DNA of 64,000 nt from Allobranchiibius huperziae (GCF_013410455.1 NZ_JACCFW010000001.1:1380929-1444928), one strand, 5' to 3'; positions 36,040-45,848 are shown, counted from the stretch's first letter. The notes: generated by a model not told the origin, from the sequence alone. A program made the numbers and translations.

Positions 36040-37383
36040 GTGATATCCCGTCTGGACCTGCGCGGTACCGCTCTGTCGTCGTTGGACGCCCGCGGCCTGC
36101 GTGACGCGCTGCCGCGTGCCGAGTTCGACGTCGACGCGGCACTCGACGTCGTACGTCCCCTCTGCGCCGACGTGCAGGCGCGTGGCGTGCAGGCGCTGCT
36201 CGAGCTGGGGGAGCGCTTCGACGGGGCGCGGCCGACCTCGCTGCGGGTGCCTCGCGAGGTGCTGCGGGCCGCGGTCGAGCAGCTCGACCCCGCGATCCGC
36301 GGCGCTCTGCTGGAGTCGATCCGGCGCGCCCGCCTGGTGCACGCCGACCAGCGCCGCACCGACACCTCGACCACGGTCACCGACGGCGGTGTGGTGACCG
36401 AGCGCTGGGTGCCCGTGGATCGAGTGGGTCTCTACGTGCCCGGCGGCATCGCGGTCTACCCCAGCAGCGTCGTGATGAACGTCGTGCCCGCGCAGGCTGC
36501 CGAGGTGCCGTCGCTGGCGGTGGCCAGCCCGCCGCAGTCCACCAACACCGGTGTCTTCCACGGGTACCCGCACCCGACGATCCTGGCGGCGTGCGAGTTG
36601 CTCGGCGTCGACGAGGTCTATGCGGTCGGTGGGGCCCAGGCCGTGGCGATGTTCGCGTACGGCGCGTCGGACGAGGACGGCACCACGGTGTGCGAGCCGG
36701 TCACGCTGGTCACCGGCCCGGGCAACATCTACGTGGCAGCCGCCAAACGCCTGCTCAAGGGTCTGATCGGGATCGACGCCGAGGCCGGTCCCACCGAGAT
36801 CGCGATCCTCGCCGACGACGCCGCCGACGCCGACCTGGTCGCCGCCGACATGATCAGCCAGGCCGAGCACGACGAGCTGGCGGCCGCCGTGCTCGTCACC
36901 GACAGCCCGGAACTGGCCGAGCAGGTGGAGCGCGCGCTCGACACCCGTGCGGGCGCGACTCGGCACGCCGTGCGCGTCAAGACCGCCCTCGGCGGGCGGC
37001 AGTCCGGGATCGTGCTGGTCGACTCGCTCGACGACGGCATCCGGGTCGTCGACGCCTACGCGGCCGAGCACCTGGAGATCCAGACCCGTGACGCCGCGGC
37101 GGTGGCCGCGCGGATCCGCAACGCGGGCGCCATCTTCGTGGGCGCGTACGCCCCGGTCAGCCTGGGCGACTACTGCGCCGGCTCCAACCACGTCCTGCCG
37201 ACCGGTGGCTGCGCCTGCCACAGCAGCGGGTTGTCGGTGCAGTCGTTCCTGCGCGGCATCCACGTCGTTGACTACTCCCGGGAGGCACTGCAGGAGGTCG
37301 CGGCGCAGGTGGTGACGCTGGCGAACGCCGAGGACCTGCCCGCGCACGGTGAGGCCGTCACCGCGCGCTTCCCGGACGCGTGA
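36040..37383 (+). CDS. hisD: Histidinol dehydrogenase
   Basis: Catalyses the last two oxidations of histidine synthesis, histidinol to histidine, with NAD. The 447-aa protein has the signature region beginning [18 protein letters not shown] and the zinc- and catalytic-site residues in [16 protein letters not shown], with the C-terminal [15 protein letters not shown] and [11 protein letters not shown]. It heads a his operon: hisD, hisC, hisB, unknown, hisH, priA, sseB. The GTG start lies 6 nt after a -10-like hexamer, so the operon mRNA is probably leaderless. Confidence 0.97.
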   Translation: MISRLDLRGTALSSLDARGLRDALPRAEFDVDAALDVVRPLCADVQARGVQALLELGERFDGARPTSLRVPREVLRAAVEQLDPAIRGALLESIRRARLVHADQRRTDTSTTVTDGGVVTERWVPVDRVGLYVPGGIAVYPSSVVMNVVPAQAAEVPSLAVASPPQSTNTGVFHGYPHPTILAACELLGVDEVYAVGGAQAVAMFAYGASDEDGTTVCEPVTLVTGPGNIYVAAAKRLLKGLIGIDAEAGPTEIAILADDAADADLVAADMISQAEHDELAAAVLVTDSPELAEQVERALDTRAGATRHAVRVKTALGGRQSGIVLVDSLDDGIRVVDAYAAEHLEIQTRDAAAVAARIRNAGAIFVGAYAPVSLGDYCAGSNHVLPTGGCACHSSGLSVQSFLRGIHVVDYSREALQEVAAQVVTLANAEDLPAHGEAVTARFPDA

Positions 37384-37393
37384 GCGCCTCGTC

Positions 37394-38512
37394 GTGACCG
37401 ATTTCCAGGCGATGCTGCGCGCGGACCTGCGCGGCGGCAGCCCGTACGGCGCGCCGCAGCTCGACGTACCGGTCGCCGTCAACACCAACGAGTCCTCCCA
37501 CCCGGTGCCGCACGACGTGGTGGAGGCGATCGCGGCCGCCGTCACTCGCGTCGCCCCCGGTCTCAACAGGTATCCGGATCGCGAATTTGTCGAGCTGCGA
37601 ACGGCATTGGCCGGCTACCTGTCGGTGACCACCGGCTGCGAGATCGACCGTGAGCAGGTCTGGGCGGGCAACGGCTCGAACGAGGTGCTGCAGCATCTGG
37701 TGCAGGCGTTCGGCGGGCCGGGCCGTATTGCGCTGGGCTTCACCCCGTCGTACTCCATGCACCCGATCATCAGCCGCGGTGTCGGCACGACCTGGGTCGA
37801 CGGACTGCGCGACGCCTCTCCGGACCGCTTCGACATCGACACCGACCTCGCGGTCGCCCAGGTGCGCGAGCACGACCCGCACGTGGTATTCCTGTGCTCG
37901 CCCAACAACCCGACGGGCACCGCGCTGCGGCTTGAGACGGTGACCGCGGTGTACGACGCCGCACCACGGGCCATCGTGGTGGTGGACGAGGCGTACGCCG
38001 AATTCGCCCGCCCGGGCACCCCCAGCGCGCTCACGTTGCTGCCCGGCCGCGATCGGCTGGTGGTCACCCGCACCATGTCCAAGGCGTTCGCCTTCGCCGG
38101 CGTGCGGCTCGGCTACCTGGCGGCCGACCCCCAGCTGACCGAGCTGCTGCGGCTGGTCCGCCTGCCCTACCACCTGTCGTCGGTGACGCAGGCGGTCGCG
38201 CTGGCGGCGCTGACGCACGCGCGCACGATGCTGTCGATGGTCGAGCAGATCAAGGCCTCGCGGGACGCGCTGGTGCAGGGCTGCACCCGGCTCGGCCTCG
38301 ATCCCGTGCCCAGCGACGCCAATTTCGTCCTCGTGGGAGGATTCGCCGACGCGCGAGCCTCCTGGCAGCACCTGCTCGACCGTGGTGTGCTCGTGCGCGA
38401 CGTCGGTCTGCCGCACCATCTGCGGATCACCGCGGGCACGATGCAGGAGACGCAGTCGGTGCTCGACGCGCTGGCACTCACGCTCGATCAGGACGGGAAG
38501 GGCACCGCATGA
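37394..38512 (+). CDS. hisC: Histidinol-phosphate aminotransferase
   Basis: A 372-aa PLP enzyme that makes histidinol phosphate from imidazole-acetol phosphate. The PLP Lys is in [17 protein letters not shown], the cofactor-binding Asp in [10 protein letters not shown], and the substrate-site Asn/Pro in [11 protein letters not shown]. The N-terminal [11 protein letters not shown] is typical for actinobacterial HisC. GTG 37394 is the only in-frame start consistent with the upstream hisD stop, 10 bp away. It overlaps hisB by 4 nt. Confidence 0.96.
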   Translation: MTDFQAMLRADLRGGSPYGAPQLDVPVAVNTNESSHPVPHDVVEAIAAAVTRVAPGLNRYPDREFVELRTALAGYLSVTTGCEIDREQVWAGNGSNEVLQHLVQAFGGPGRIALGFTPSYSMHPIISRGVGTTWVDGLRDASPDRFDIDTDLAVAQVREHDPHVVFLCSPNNPTGTALRLETVTAVYDAAPRAIVVVDEAYAEFARPGTPSALTLLPGRDRLVVTRTMSKAFAFAGVRLGYLAADPQLTELLRLVRLPYHLSSVTQAVALAALTHARTMLSMVEQIKASRDALVQGCTRLGLDPVPSDANFVLVGGFADARASWQHLLDRGVLVRDVGLPHHLRITAGTMQETQSVLDALALTLDQDGKGTA

Positions 38513-39144
38513 CGGCGTACGACGAAGGCACGGTTGCGCGCGCGGGACACCGCACGGCTCATGTCCAGCGCGCCACCAAGGAGAGCGGCGTCGACCTCTT
38601 CCTCGACCTCGACGGCACCGGCGAGGCGCAGGTCAGCACGGGCGTGCGGTTCTACGACCACATGCTCGAGAGCTTCGCCAAGCACAGCCTGATCGACCTG
38701 ACCGTCGCCGCGACCGGTGACATCGACGTGGACGCGCACCACACGGTCGAGGACACCGCGATCGTGCTCGGTGACGCTCTGCGTGAGGCGCTGGGCGACA
38801 AGTCGGGCATCTCCCGCTTCGGCGACGCGATGGTGCCGCTGGACGAGGCGCTCGCGCAGGCCGTCGTCGACGTCGCGGGCCGCCCGTACGTCGTGCACGA
38901 GGGAGAGCCGGAGGGTCAGGTCTACGCGATCATCGGCGGCACGTACACCGGCGCGCTCACCCGCCACGTGCTGGAGTCCTTCGCCTTCCACGCCGGCATC
39001 GCCCTGCACGTGCGCGTGCTGTCCGGCCGCGACCCGCACCACATCGTCGAGGCCCAGTTCAAGGCGGTGGCGCGAGCGCTGCGAGCCGCGGTCGCGCGCG
39101 ACCCGCGGGTGGTCGGCATCCCGAGCGCCAAGGGTGCGCTCTAA
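38509..39144 (+). CDS. hisB: Imidazoleglycerol-phosphate dehydratase
   Basis: A 211-aa monofunctional dehydratase that forms imidazole-acetol phosphate. The two Mn-binding motifs of the duplicated fold are visible: [13 protein letters not shown] with [11 protein letters not shown], and [11 protein letters not shown] with [15 protein letters not shown] 38509 overlaps the hisC stop (ATGA). The histidinol-phosphatase domain found in enterobacterial HisB is absent, as usual in actinobacteria. Confidence 0.97.
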   Translation: MTAYDEGTVARAGHRTAHVQRATKESGVDLFLDLDGTGEAQVSTGVRFYDHMLESFAKHSLIDLTVAATGDIDVDAHHTVEDTAIVLGDALREALGDKSGISRFGDAMVPLDEALAQAVVDVAGRPYVVHEGEPEGQVYAIIGGTYTGALTRHVLESFAFHAGIALHVRVLSGRDPHHIVEAQFKAVARALRAAVARDPRVVGIPSAKGAL

Positions 39145-39150
39145 CCCGCC

Positions 39151-39774
39151 ATGACGGTCACGCGACCCGCGACCGGGGTGCTCTACCTGCACGGTGACCG
39201 CCAGCGTGTCGACACCTGGGTGCGCCGCGGGCAGGCCCCCTGTTTCGTCGTGCCGCTCTCGGGGTGGATCGCGGTCGTGCCCGCCGGCGCCGCACCCGCT
39301 CCCGCGCCGTACGACGCCGGGCACCTCGTCCTCGCCTCCCGCGGTGTGCCGTCCAACCTTCGCAGCGCGCTCGGGCTCTTCGACATCGACGGCCGCGCCG
39401 TGGTGACCGTGCATCCCGCGGGCTGGCGAGCCGTGCCCCGGTGGCTCGTCTGGGAGTCCGGTCGAGGCACCGCGCGGGTGCCGTCGCTGCCTGCCGCGTC
39501 GCCCATGGACCTCGTACGAGCCGCCGGTGTGGCGCCCGAGGTCGAGCGGGAGGTGCGCGCCGTCCTGGCCGAACGATCGGCCGCCGTGACCGACGTACTC
39601 GGCGACCTCGTCGAGCTGCTCGCGCTGCCGGGCGAACGGCTGGTGTTCGGCCGAGGGGTCAAGAGCGCGGAGGGCTCGACGCTTGTCGAACCCGAGGAGC
39701 GGTCGGTTCGCCAGTATGAGCGGCTAGTGCTGGAACGCACGGAGATTCGCGACACGGTCACCGGGTCGTCGTGA
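39151..39774 (+). CDS. Unknown protein inside the his operon
   Basis: A 207-aa soluble protein, 6 bp after hisB and overlapping hisH by 4 nt, so it is translated with the histidine enzymes. The N-terminal half has hydrophobic strands (GVLYLHGDRQRVDTWV, CFVVPLSGWIAVVPAG) and the C-terminal half is helical and charged (residues about 125-200). I do not recognise a family. A small protein is often found between hisB and hisH in actinobacteria, but those I recall are short membrane proteins unlike this one. Confidence 0.75.
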   Translation: MTVTRPATGVLYLHGDRQRVDTWVRRGQAPCFVVPLSGWIAVVPAGAAPAPAPYDAGHLVLASRGVPSNLRSALGLFDIDGRAVVTVHPAGWRAVPRWLVWESGRGTARVPSLPAASPMDLVRAAGVAPEVEREVRAVLAERSAAVTDVLGDLVELLALPGERLVFGRGVKSAEGSTLVEPEERSVRQYERLVLERTEIRDTVTGSS

Positions 39775-40406
39775 AGCAGGTCGTCGTCCTCGACTACGGC
39801 AGCGGCAATATCCGCTCGGTCGTGCGGATGCTCGAGCGGGTGGGTGCACAGGTGGAACTCACCGCCGATCCGGAGTCGGTACGCCGTGCGGACGGTCTCT
39901 ACGTGCCGGGCGTGGGCAATTTCCACGCGTGCGTCGCGGGATTACGTCAGGTGGGCGGCCCGGATCTGATCGCGGAGCGGCTCGCCGCGCGTCTCCCGGT
40001 GCTGGGGGTGTGCGTCGGTTTCCAGGTGCTCTTCGAGGGGTCGACCGAGCACTACGCCACCGACGGTCTCGACGGCATCGGTGTGTGGCCCGGCACGATC
40101 ACCCGCCTGGAGGCTCCCGTCGTACCGCACATGGGATGGTCCCAGGTGCGGACAGCGTCGGGTTCGGCGCTGTTCCGCGGCATCGAGGACGAATGGTTCT
40201 ACTTCGTGCACTCCTACGCCGCGTCGCAGCCTCTCGGCTCCGGCATCTCGGGTGCGGGTCATGCGCCCCTTGTAAGCACCGCTGAGCACGGAGAGGTCTT
40301 CGTGGCAGCCGTGGAGGACGGCGCACTCTGGGGCACCCAGTTCCACCCCGAGAAGTCCGGAGACGCCGGAGCGGCACTCATTGAGAACTGGCTCGCGTCG
40401 TTCTGA
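39771..40406 (+). CDS. hisH: Imidazole glycerol phosphate synthase, glutaminase subunit
   Basis: HisH releases ammonia from glutamine for HisF. The 211-aa class I glutamine amidotransferase has the nucleophile loop LGVCVGFQVLFEGSTEH (Cys near residue 79) and the His/Glu pair in GTQFHPEKSG. The start fits VVVLDYGSGNIRSVVRML, the conserved N-terminus. GTG 39771 overlaps the preceding gene (GTGA). No hisF is present in the window although HisH needs it; it must lie elsewhere. Confidence 0.97.
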   Translation: MKQVVVLDYGSGNIRSVVRMLERVGAQVELTADPESVRRADGLYVPGVGNFHACVAGLRQVGGPDLIAERLAARLPVLGVCVGFQVLFEGSTEHYATDGLDGIGVWPGTITRLEAPVVPHMGWSQVRTASGSALFRGIEDEWFYFVHSYAASQPLGSGISGAGHAPLVSTAEHGEVFVAAVEDGALWGTQFHPEKSGDAGAALIENWLASF

Positions 40407-40436
40407 CCGAGCCCGTGCAAGAACGAATCGAAAGGA

Positions 40437-41192
40437 ATGACAGTGGTTTCCGAGCAAGGCACCAGTCCGCGGCTGGAGTTGTTGCCTGCGGTCGACGTGG
40501 TCGACGGCAGGGCCGTGCAGCTCGTGCAGGGAGTGGCCGGCTCGGGAGGGGAGTTCGGCGATCCGTGGCAGGCGGCGCTGGCGTGGCAGGAGCAGGGCGC
40601 CGAATGGTTGCACCTGGTCGACCTCGATGCCGCGTTCGGACGGGGTGACAACCGTGAGTTGCTGGCCTCGATCGTCGGTCGCCTCGACATGAAGGTCGAG
40701 CTGTCTGGCGGAATTCGTGACAAGGCGACACTCGCTGCCGCACTGTCCAGTGGGTGCCGTCGGGTTAATCTCGGCACAGCTGCGCTGGAGAATCCGGAAT
40801 GGACTGCGAAAGCCATTGCCGAGCATGGCGATCGGATCGCGGTCGGGCTCGACGTTCGCGGCACGACGCTGGCGGCTCGCGGGTGGACCCGCGAGGGTGG
40901 TGACCTCTGGGAGACGCTGGCGAGACTCGACTCCGAGGGGTGCGCTCGGTATGTCGTGACCGATGTCGCCAAGGACGGGATGCTGCAGGGGCCGAACGTG
41001 CCGCTGCTGCGCGACGTCTGTGCGCGGACCGACCGCCCGATCGTCGCGTCCGGCGGGGTGTCGACCGTCGCCGACATCGAGGCTCTGCGGGCCCTGGTGC
41101 CCGACGGTGTCGAGGGCGCGATCGTCGGATCCGCGCTCTATCGAGGGGCTTTCACACTCGGTCAGGCGCTCGACGCGGCGGGGCGGCCGTGA
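40437..41192 (+). CDS. priA: Phosphoribosyl isomerase A (HisA/TrpF)
   Basis: PriA isomerises both ProFAR (histidine synthesis) and phosphoribosylanthranilate (tryptophan synthesis) in actinobacteria that lack trpF. The 251-aa barrel has the N-terminal catalytic Asp in [25 protein letters not shown], and the C-terminal Asp in [14 protein letters not shown] with [14 protein letters not shown] directly abuts ATG 40437, which leaves no spacing; the in-frame GTG at 40443 has the better distance and may be the true start. It overlaps sseB by 4 nt. Confidence 0.95.
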   Translation: MTVVSEQGTSPRLELLPAVDVVDGRAVQLVQGVAGSGGEFGDPWQAALAWQEQGAEWLHLVDLDAAFGRGDNRELLASIVGRLDMKVELSGGIRDKATLAAALSSGCRRVNLGTAALENPEWTAKAIAEHGDRIAVGLDVRGTTLAARGWTREGGDLWETLARLDSEGCARYVVTDVAKDGMLQGPNVPLLRDVCARTDRPIVASGGVSTVADIEALRALVPDGVEGAIVGSALYRGAFTLGQALDAAGRP

Positions 41193-41911
41193 GCGACCAC
41201 CACGACTCCGCCGATCAGCCGTGGGAGGGCAGGCAGCTTCCTGCGACCGGCTTCGAGCAGGACACCGGCGAGGCGGACACGGCGCTGATGGCCGCCATCG
41301 ATGCCGACGACACGACGTTCATGTCGGCACTGTCGGCAGTCCGGCTGCTGGTGCCGATCGTCGCGACGGCGGACGACACGGAGGACACCGACGACGGGCT
41401 CACCGTCGAGAAATCGACGCAGATGGCCGTCGTGACGCTGACGGCCCCGGACGGCGAACGGGCCCTGCCGGTGTTCTCCGGGGTGCAGGCACTGCACGCC
41501 TGGAATGCTGACGCACGGCCCCGTCCGGTCCCGTCCGCACAGGCCGCTCAGGCGGCGGTGGCCGAAGGGTGCGATGTCCTGGTGCTCGACCTCGGCTCGG
41601 AGCACCTGCGCATCGTGCGCCCCAGCATGGTGTGGGCATTGGCCACTCAGCGTGCGTGGCTCCCGGCGTACGCCGACCCGTTCGTCCGCGATGCCATCGC
41701 CCGCGCCGTCCGGGACGAGCCGGCGGTGGTGTCGGCCGACTGCGAGAGCGATGACGACGGTCAGCTGCGGGTGGTGCTGAGGCTGATTCCCGGGCTCGCT
41801 TCCGGCGAGGTGCAGGGGCTGTGCGCGCGGATGGGCGAGCAGATCGCGACCGATGGCGAGACCCGCGCGCGCATCGACGCGCTCTCGTTCCGGGTGCTCA
41901 CCGCGCGCTGA
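41189..41911 (+). CDS. SseB-family protein
   Basis: A 240-aa protein with an SseB N-terminal-type domain (residues about 40-140; [16 protein letters not shown], then [20 protein letters not shown]), a family of unknown molecular function found in actinobacterial his regions. GTG 41189 overlaps the priA stop. Codon use is normal. The 3' end has a degenerate second copy 300 bp downstream at 42121-42215. In related genomes I recall infC following sseB; here it is 22 kb away. Confidence 0.85.
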   Translation: MSDHHDSADQPWEGRQLPATGFEQDTGEADTALMAAIDADDTTFMSALSAVRLLVPIVATADDTEDTDDGLTVEKSTQMAVVTLTAPDGERALPVFSGVQALHAWNADARPRPVPSAQAAQAAVAEGCDVLVLDLGSEHLRIVRPSMVWALATQRAWLPAYADPFVRDAIARAVRDEPAVVSADCESDDDGQLRVVLRLIPGLASGEVQGLCARMGEQIATDGETRARIDALSFRVLTAR

Positions 41912-42120
41912 CAAGCAGGTCCCAGGGAGGGGCGATGTTGGGCGCACCGCATCGGACGTGCCTCGGATGCGGTGCGGGCTTTGGTGCGCTTCAGCGACCT
42001 GCGGGCGTGCGACGCGAGACTGCCGGCGCTACCGACAGTCGGATCGCCCGTGCCCGATCGCGGGCTGGCGAGCGAACGATCCGCACGTGCGGACTGCCGT
42101 CCGGGGATCGATCCGATTCG

Positions 42121-42215
42121 GCGAGGTGCAGGGGCTGTGCGCGCAGATCGCGACTGATGGCGAGACCCGCGCGCGCATCGACGCACTCTCCCTCCGGATG
42201 CTCACCGCGAGTTGA
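42121..42215 (+). pseudogene. Degenerate duplicate of the sseB 3' end
   Basis: This stretch repeats the last 30 or so codons of sseB (41805-41911), reading [19 protein letters not shown] and ending LTAS before a stop. It has a 12-nt in-frame deletion relative to the parent and several substitutions. The match continues past the stop (TGACAAGCAG in both). The 200 bp before it (41920-42120) have no clear gene and only vague similarity to sseB. It looks like a remnant of a duplication at the edge of an inserted block. Confidence 0.7.
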
Positions 42216-42320
42216 CAAGCAGACCCACCCCGGTGTGGACAACACCGGCATTCGGCGGGGAATGTGGATCACGTACAGGCGAATCACATTGAGAAGTATG
42301 AAGATTCGCCTCGATAACCC

Positions 42321-42349
42321 TTGCGTCTAACTTCGAACGCGCGTACGAT
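42321..42349 (+). promoter_or_regulatory. Promoter of DUF222 copy 2
   Basis: TTGCGT at 42321-42326 and TACGAT at 42344-42349 with a 17-bp spacer, in the same position relative to the gene as in copy 1. Confidence 0.65.
42333..42348 (+). promoter_or_regulatory. LexA (SOS) box candidate, copy 2
   Basis: TCGAAC-GCGC-GTACGA, identical to the box of copy 1 although the flanking leader has diverged. It overlaps the -10 hexamer. Confidence 0.65.
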
Positions 42350-42393
42350 GAGGGGTAGATCGCAGACCCGCCAGACAACCAGGGAGGGGGTGG

Positions 42394-43845
42394 GTGCGGA
42401 TGGGTGTCGAGGGGATCTCCCGGGTGCCTGATGCACAGCTTCCGCCCGCTTCAGGGCTGGTGTCAGCCGGGCCGGGTGCTGCGGCTGGGTTGCTGGATCG
42501 GCTGGCCGAGTTGGTGACGGATCTGCAGGACTGGCACGGTGCGTTGTACCAACTCGGTGAGGCGGAGTTGGGTGGGTTCGTCGCGACGATGGTGGGGTTG
42601 GTCTCCCGGGCGGAGTCCTTGGCGGCGGTCGCCACGACCGAGGCGGTCACCCGCGGAGTGGTCGCGAGCTCCACGGCGACCGATGCGGGCGGATGGGTCG
42701 GTGCGTGTATCACCCAAGCCAACGCCGCCGGTATGGCGGGTGCGCCCGTGACAGCCGAGCCGGCTGTCTTCCGCCGGATCGGCTCGGTCGCCACCGGGTG
42801 CGCCGACCCGCGCAACCGGGTGGTGGCGGATGCGCTGGCCGCTGGGGTGGTGAGCGTGAGCTGTGCGCGGGTGGCGTTGCGGGAGGTCCCGAAGGTGTTG
42901 CCGGTGATTCCCGGTGCGGATCGGGATGAGGTGCTGTCCTGGTACCTGGCGTTGTCGCACACCGGGACCCGCACGTTGCGGGACCTGTCGGCGCGGATCA
43001 TCGGCCGGTTCGCCCCCGAGGTGCTGGTCGCGCAGGAGGAGCACCAGCAGGCGTGCGAGACGTTGACCTGGGCCGACCTGCCCAACGGGCTGACCCGGTT
43101 GACCGCAGACCTCTCGGCCGGTCACGCCGCGGTCATCAGACACGCCATTCAGGCTCTTTCCGCACCCCGCTCTGACGGGAACACTGCTGATGCCGCGGCC
43201 GACCCGACGCCGAGCGCGGCCCCCAGTGCTCCTGGCGCAGTGACGGAGCGGGACACCCGCACCCCGAGCAAGCGGCGTGCGGACGCACTGACCGAGCTCG
43301 CCGAGGTGGCGGCCCGGCTGTTGGACGGGGACCGCTCGCACAGCAGCGGCACCGTCGGCGGGTCGGCGAAGATCGTGATCACCCTCGATCATCAGACCCT
43401 GATCGACCAGCTCACCACTGCCGGCCACCTACCCGGGATCGGGCGGACGATCAACGGCGACCTGCTCGACGCCGGGACCCTACGGCGATTGGCCTGTGAC
43501 GCCAACGTGATCCCGATGGTGTTGGGCGGCGAGTCAGAAGCCCTCGATGTCGGCCGCACCAGACGCCTGTTCACCGGCGGCCTGCGCACCGCGATCATCC
43601 ACCGCGACCGGCACTGCACGTTCCCCGGCTGCGACCGACCACCCGACTGGTGCGACGCCCACCACATCACCCCCTGGTGGGCCGGCGGACAGACAACCCT
43701 GAGCAACGCAGCCCTGCTGTGCGCACGCCACCACACCATCGTGCACCGCGACCTGCTCACCGCCACCGTCACCACCACCGGCGTCACCTGGGACCTCACC
43801 CCCGGACTCATGCCCCAGCGACCCGGCACCGGACACGCGGCATGA
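42394..43845 (+). CDS. DUF222 / HNH endonuclease protein (13E12 family), copy 2
   Basis: A 483-aa paralogue of the protein at 15654, with the same DUF222 body and the same HNH motif (CTFPGCDRPP, CDAHHITPWWAGG, LLCARHHTIVHRD). It differs mainly in the first 40 residues, in a short insertion near residue 110 and in the last residues. GTG 42394 and ATG 42400 are both possible starts behind AGGGAGGGGG. An SOS-like box overlaps its promoter. A long hairpin follows. It sits at the start of the accessory block between sseB and infC. Confidence 0.9.
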   Translation: MRMGVEGISRVPDAQLPPASGLVSAGPGAAAGLLDRLAELVTDLQDWHGALYQLGEAELGGFVATMVGLVSRAESLAAVATTEAVTRGVVASSTATDAGGWVGACITQANAAGMAGAPVTAEPAVFRRIGSVATGCADPRNRVVADALAAGVVSVSCARVALREVPKVLPVIPGADRDEVLSWYLALSHTGTRTLRDLSARIIGRFAPEVLVAQEEHQQACETLTWADLPNGLTRLTADLSAGHAAVIRHAIQALSAPRSDGNTADAAADPTPSAAPSAPGAVTERDTRTPSKRRADALTELAEVAARLLDGDRSHSSGTVGGSAKIVITLDHQTLIDQLTTAGHLPGIGRTINGDLLDAGTLRRLACDANVIPMVLGGESEALDVGRTRRLFTGGLRTAIIHRDRHCTFPGCDRPPDWCDAHHITPWWAGGQTTLSNAALLCARHHTIVHRDLLTATVTTTGVTWDLTPGLMPQRPGTGHAA

Positions 43846-43849
43846 CGCT

Positions 43850-43907
43850 GACGGCGTTCACGTTCGTTGACGGCGTTCAAAGACCGTCAACGAACGCGAA
43901 CGCCGTC
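43850..43907. terminator. Long hairpin after DUF222 copy 2
   Basis: Two 24-nt arms (left 43850-43873, right 43884-43907) pair with a single A-C mismatch around a 10-nt loop. The left side also contains a direct repeat of GACGGCGTTCA (43850 and 43869). It lies between convergent genes, so it probably ends both the DUF222 transcript and the patatin-acyltransferase transcript. DUF222 copy 1 has no such hairpin. Confidence 0.75.
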
Positions 43908-43948
43908 CGGGCGGGTTCCGACGCGAGCGGAGAGGAAGAACGACGGCC

Positions 43949-44944
43949 TCAGCCGACCGTCTCGTTCTCGGGCGGTGTCCAGTCGTCGATCGCGGCCCAC
44001 TCATCGCGCAACCATCCGACCAGATCGTCCGGTCTCACCCTCGTGCGTCGCAGGGAGACGTCGACGCGGTGGGTGAGAGGCACGGCAGCCCAGATCGCGG
44101 CGATCGAGGACAGTCGCTCGACGCCGCGGTGGGCGCCGACCAGCACCTGCGGGTCCGGCACCGCGGCCAGGATGGTGCGCATCGCGCCGGTGTGCGGGTC
44201 CAGCACGGTCGGGTGCGACTCCATCCAATCGAGCGCGACCAGGTCACCGTCATCCCGCGCCTGCTCGACCTCGGCCTCCCATCGGCCCGGCGTCCAGTTG
44301 CGCCCTTCCGGGAAGAGCAGAATCACCTCGCCGGGTCCCGCAGACTTCGCGAAAGCGGCCAGTTGGGAGTCTCTTTCATCGTCCGGCACGCGCGGTGGCG
44401 GCAGGAAGAACGCACCAAGGCGGCGCAACGCGAGATCCATCGCCGGATCCCACAGCAGCATCCGCTTCAGCACGACGCGCGGCACGCACCCCAGATGCCG
44501 GGTCATCACCCAGACCATCATCAGCGAGTCACCGATGCCGGCGTGTCGAGCCAGGAGCACCGTGGGAAGACCGTGGTCCAGGTCCGTCCCACCGGTGATG
44601 TGCACCTCGAAACCGACCACGCGACGGGCCCGGCCTACGAAGACGTCCAAAGCGTGCGCCACGACCTCGATGTGATCGGTCTTCCAATCCTCCGGCCGCC
44701 GACGCCCGGCGCGGTGGGCCACCCACAGGCTGGTGCAGCGCGCGAAGATCGAGAAGTCCAGCACCACCGCGGCCATCCCGATCACGATCAACCGCAACGG
44801 CCTTCGTCGACGCGCGACCAGCCCCAGCAACCATGCGGGTACTGCGAGGATCGCCAGCACGACCAGCAGTACAGGCACGGCGACGACGTAGATCGGGTCG
44901 CGCACCACCCGGCGCAGCGGTAGAGGCAGGACCGGAAGCTCCAC
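43949..44944 (-). CDS. PlsC-like lysophospholipid acyltransferase
   Basis: A 331-aa membrane-bound acyltransferase of the 1-acylglycerol-3-phosphate acyltransferase family. Two hydrophobic segments (residues about 17-45 and 50-72) precede the catalytic motif, which reads ARHAGIGDSLM (an HX4D motif). The second block is LLFPEGRNWTPGRWE, matching the FPEG box. The exact acyl acceptor is unknown. It follows the patatin gene after 1 bp on the same strand, so the two form an acyl-hydrolysis/acyl-transfer pair that could remodel lipids. Confidence 0.85.
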   Translation of the reverse strand: MELPVLPLPLRRVVRDPIYVVAVPVLLVVLAILAVPAWLLGLVARRRRPLRLIVIGMAAVVLDFSIFARCTSLWVAHRAGRRRPEDWKTDHIEVVAHALDVFVGRARRVVGFEVHITGGTDLDHGLPTVLLARHAGIGDSLMMVWVMTRHLGCVPRVVLKRMLLWDPAMDLALRRLGAFFLPPPRVPDDERDSQLAAFAKSAGPGEVILLFPEGRNWTPGRWEAEVEQARDDGDLVALDWMESHPTVLDPHTGAMRTILAAVPDPQVLVGAHRGVERLSSIAAIWAAVPLTHRVDVSLRRTRVRPDDLVGWLRDEWAAIDDWTPPENETVG

Positions 44945-44945
44945 C

Positions 44946-45836
44946 TCAGCCCGCGTCCACGGACGCCAGGTACGCGCTGGACGAGGTGTACGCCGCCGCG
45001 ATCCGGCCGGTGATGTAGGCCGGGTTCCGGTGCAGCAGCGAGACCATCGGCGCGTCCTCCGCGCCGCTCGGGAGCTCGTGCACCTCGATGCCCGGCGGGA
45101 TGTTGGCCATCTCCTCCACGTACCGGTGGCGGCGGGCGATCTCGAACGTCACCGACGCCACCTCCCACGGCCAGCGAGGCAGCCGCAGCTGCTGCTCCAC
45201 GCGCCCGACGTGCATCACGTAGATCCGGGTGGCGCCGAGGGCGATCGCCCGGGAGACGGGGATCGAGTGGACCAGGCCGCCGTCCCAGTAGTGCTTCCCG
45301 TCGATCTCGATGGGCGGGAAGAGTCCGGGCACGGCGCAGGACGCCATGATCGCCGGCGCCGCTGGGCCCTCGCTGAACCAATGAGCCACCGAACGCTCGA
45401 GATTCGCCGCCACGCACTGGAACGGCACCTGCATGTCCTCGATGTTCGCGACCGGCAGGTTGTCCCGGATCAGCCGCAGGAACGGCCCGGCGGGTGACAG
45501 ATGCGTGCGCGGCACGCGGCGGCGCGACCTGGACTCCGAGGAGTCGGAGTCGGCCCGACGGCCCGGCACCCGCAGTCGCGGGCGGGGCAGCGCGTCCTGC
45601 AGGCTCGGCAGCACCGACATCGACGACCAGAGCTCCGTCAGCCGCTCCAGGGCCGCTTCTCCGGGGTCGGCGGCGATCGCCGCGCCATTGACCGCGCCGA
45701 TGCTCGTGCCGACCACGAGGTCGGGCCGGATGTCGCGCTCCAGGAGGGCGCGCAGCATGCCGATCTGCGTGGCGCCGAGCACGCCGCCGCCGCCGAGCAC
45801 GAAGGCGCAGGTGGGCGACGTACCAGAGGGATTCAC
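44946..45836 (-). CDS. Patatin-like phospholipase
   Basis: A 296-aa patatin-fold serine hydrolase. It has the oxyanion-hole glycines in LGGGGVLGATQIGML, the nucleophile GTSIGAVNG, and the catalytic Asp in YWDGGLVHSIP, so the Ser-Asp dyad is intact. No signal peptide is seen. A Ser/Arg-rich insertion (residues about 93-108) separates the two halves. GTG 45836 is preceded by TAGTGT with a 6-nt gap. The acyltransferase gene follows at once. The target may be membrane phospholipid. Confidence 0.88.
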   Translation of the reverse strand: MNPSGTSPTCAFVLGGGGVLGATQIGMLRALLERDIRPDLVVGTSIGAVNGAAIAADPGEAALERLTELWSSMSVLPSLQDALPRPRLRVPGRRADSDSSESRSRRRVPRTHLSPAGPFLRLIRDNLPVANIEDMQVPFQCVAANLERSVAHWFSEGPAAPAIMASCAVPGLFPPIEIDGKHYWDGGLVHSIPVSRAIALGATRIYVMHVGRVEQQLRLPRWPWEVASVTFEIARRHRYVEEMANIPPGIEVHELPSGAEDAPMVSLLHRNPAYITGRIAAAYTSSSAYLASVDAG

Positions 45837-45842
45837 GTGCCG

Positions 45843-45848
45843 ACACTA
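45843..45848 (-). promoter_or_regulatory. -10 hexamer of the patatin gene, leaderless type
   Basis: Minus-strand TAGTGT, 6 nt, GTG start. No Shine-Dalgarno sequence is present. Confidence 0.45.

Larger units (their letters stand above)
42257..43845 (+). repeat. Dispersed DUF222/HNH element, copy 2 (leader plus gene)
   Basis: Collinear with 15517-17087, including the 143-nt leader. Similarity is patchy in the N-terminal coding part (with an insertion TQANAAGMAGAP-like around codon 105), then complete from 43150 to 43317. No terminal repeats were found. Confidence 0.75.
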
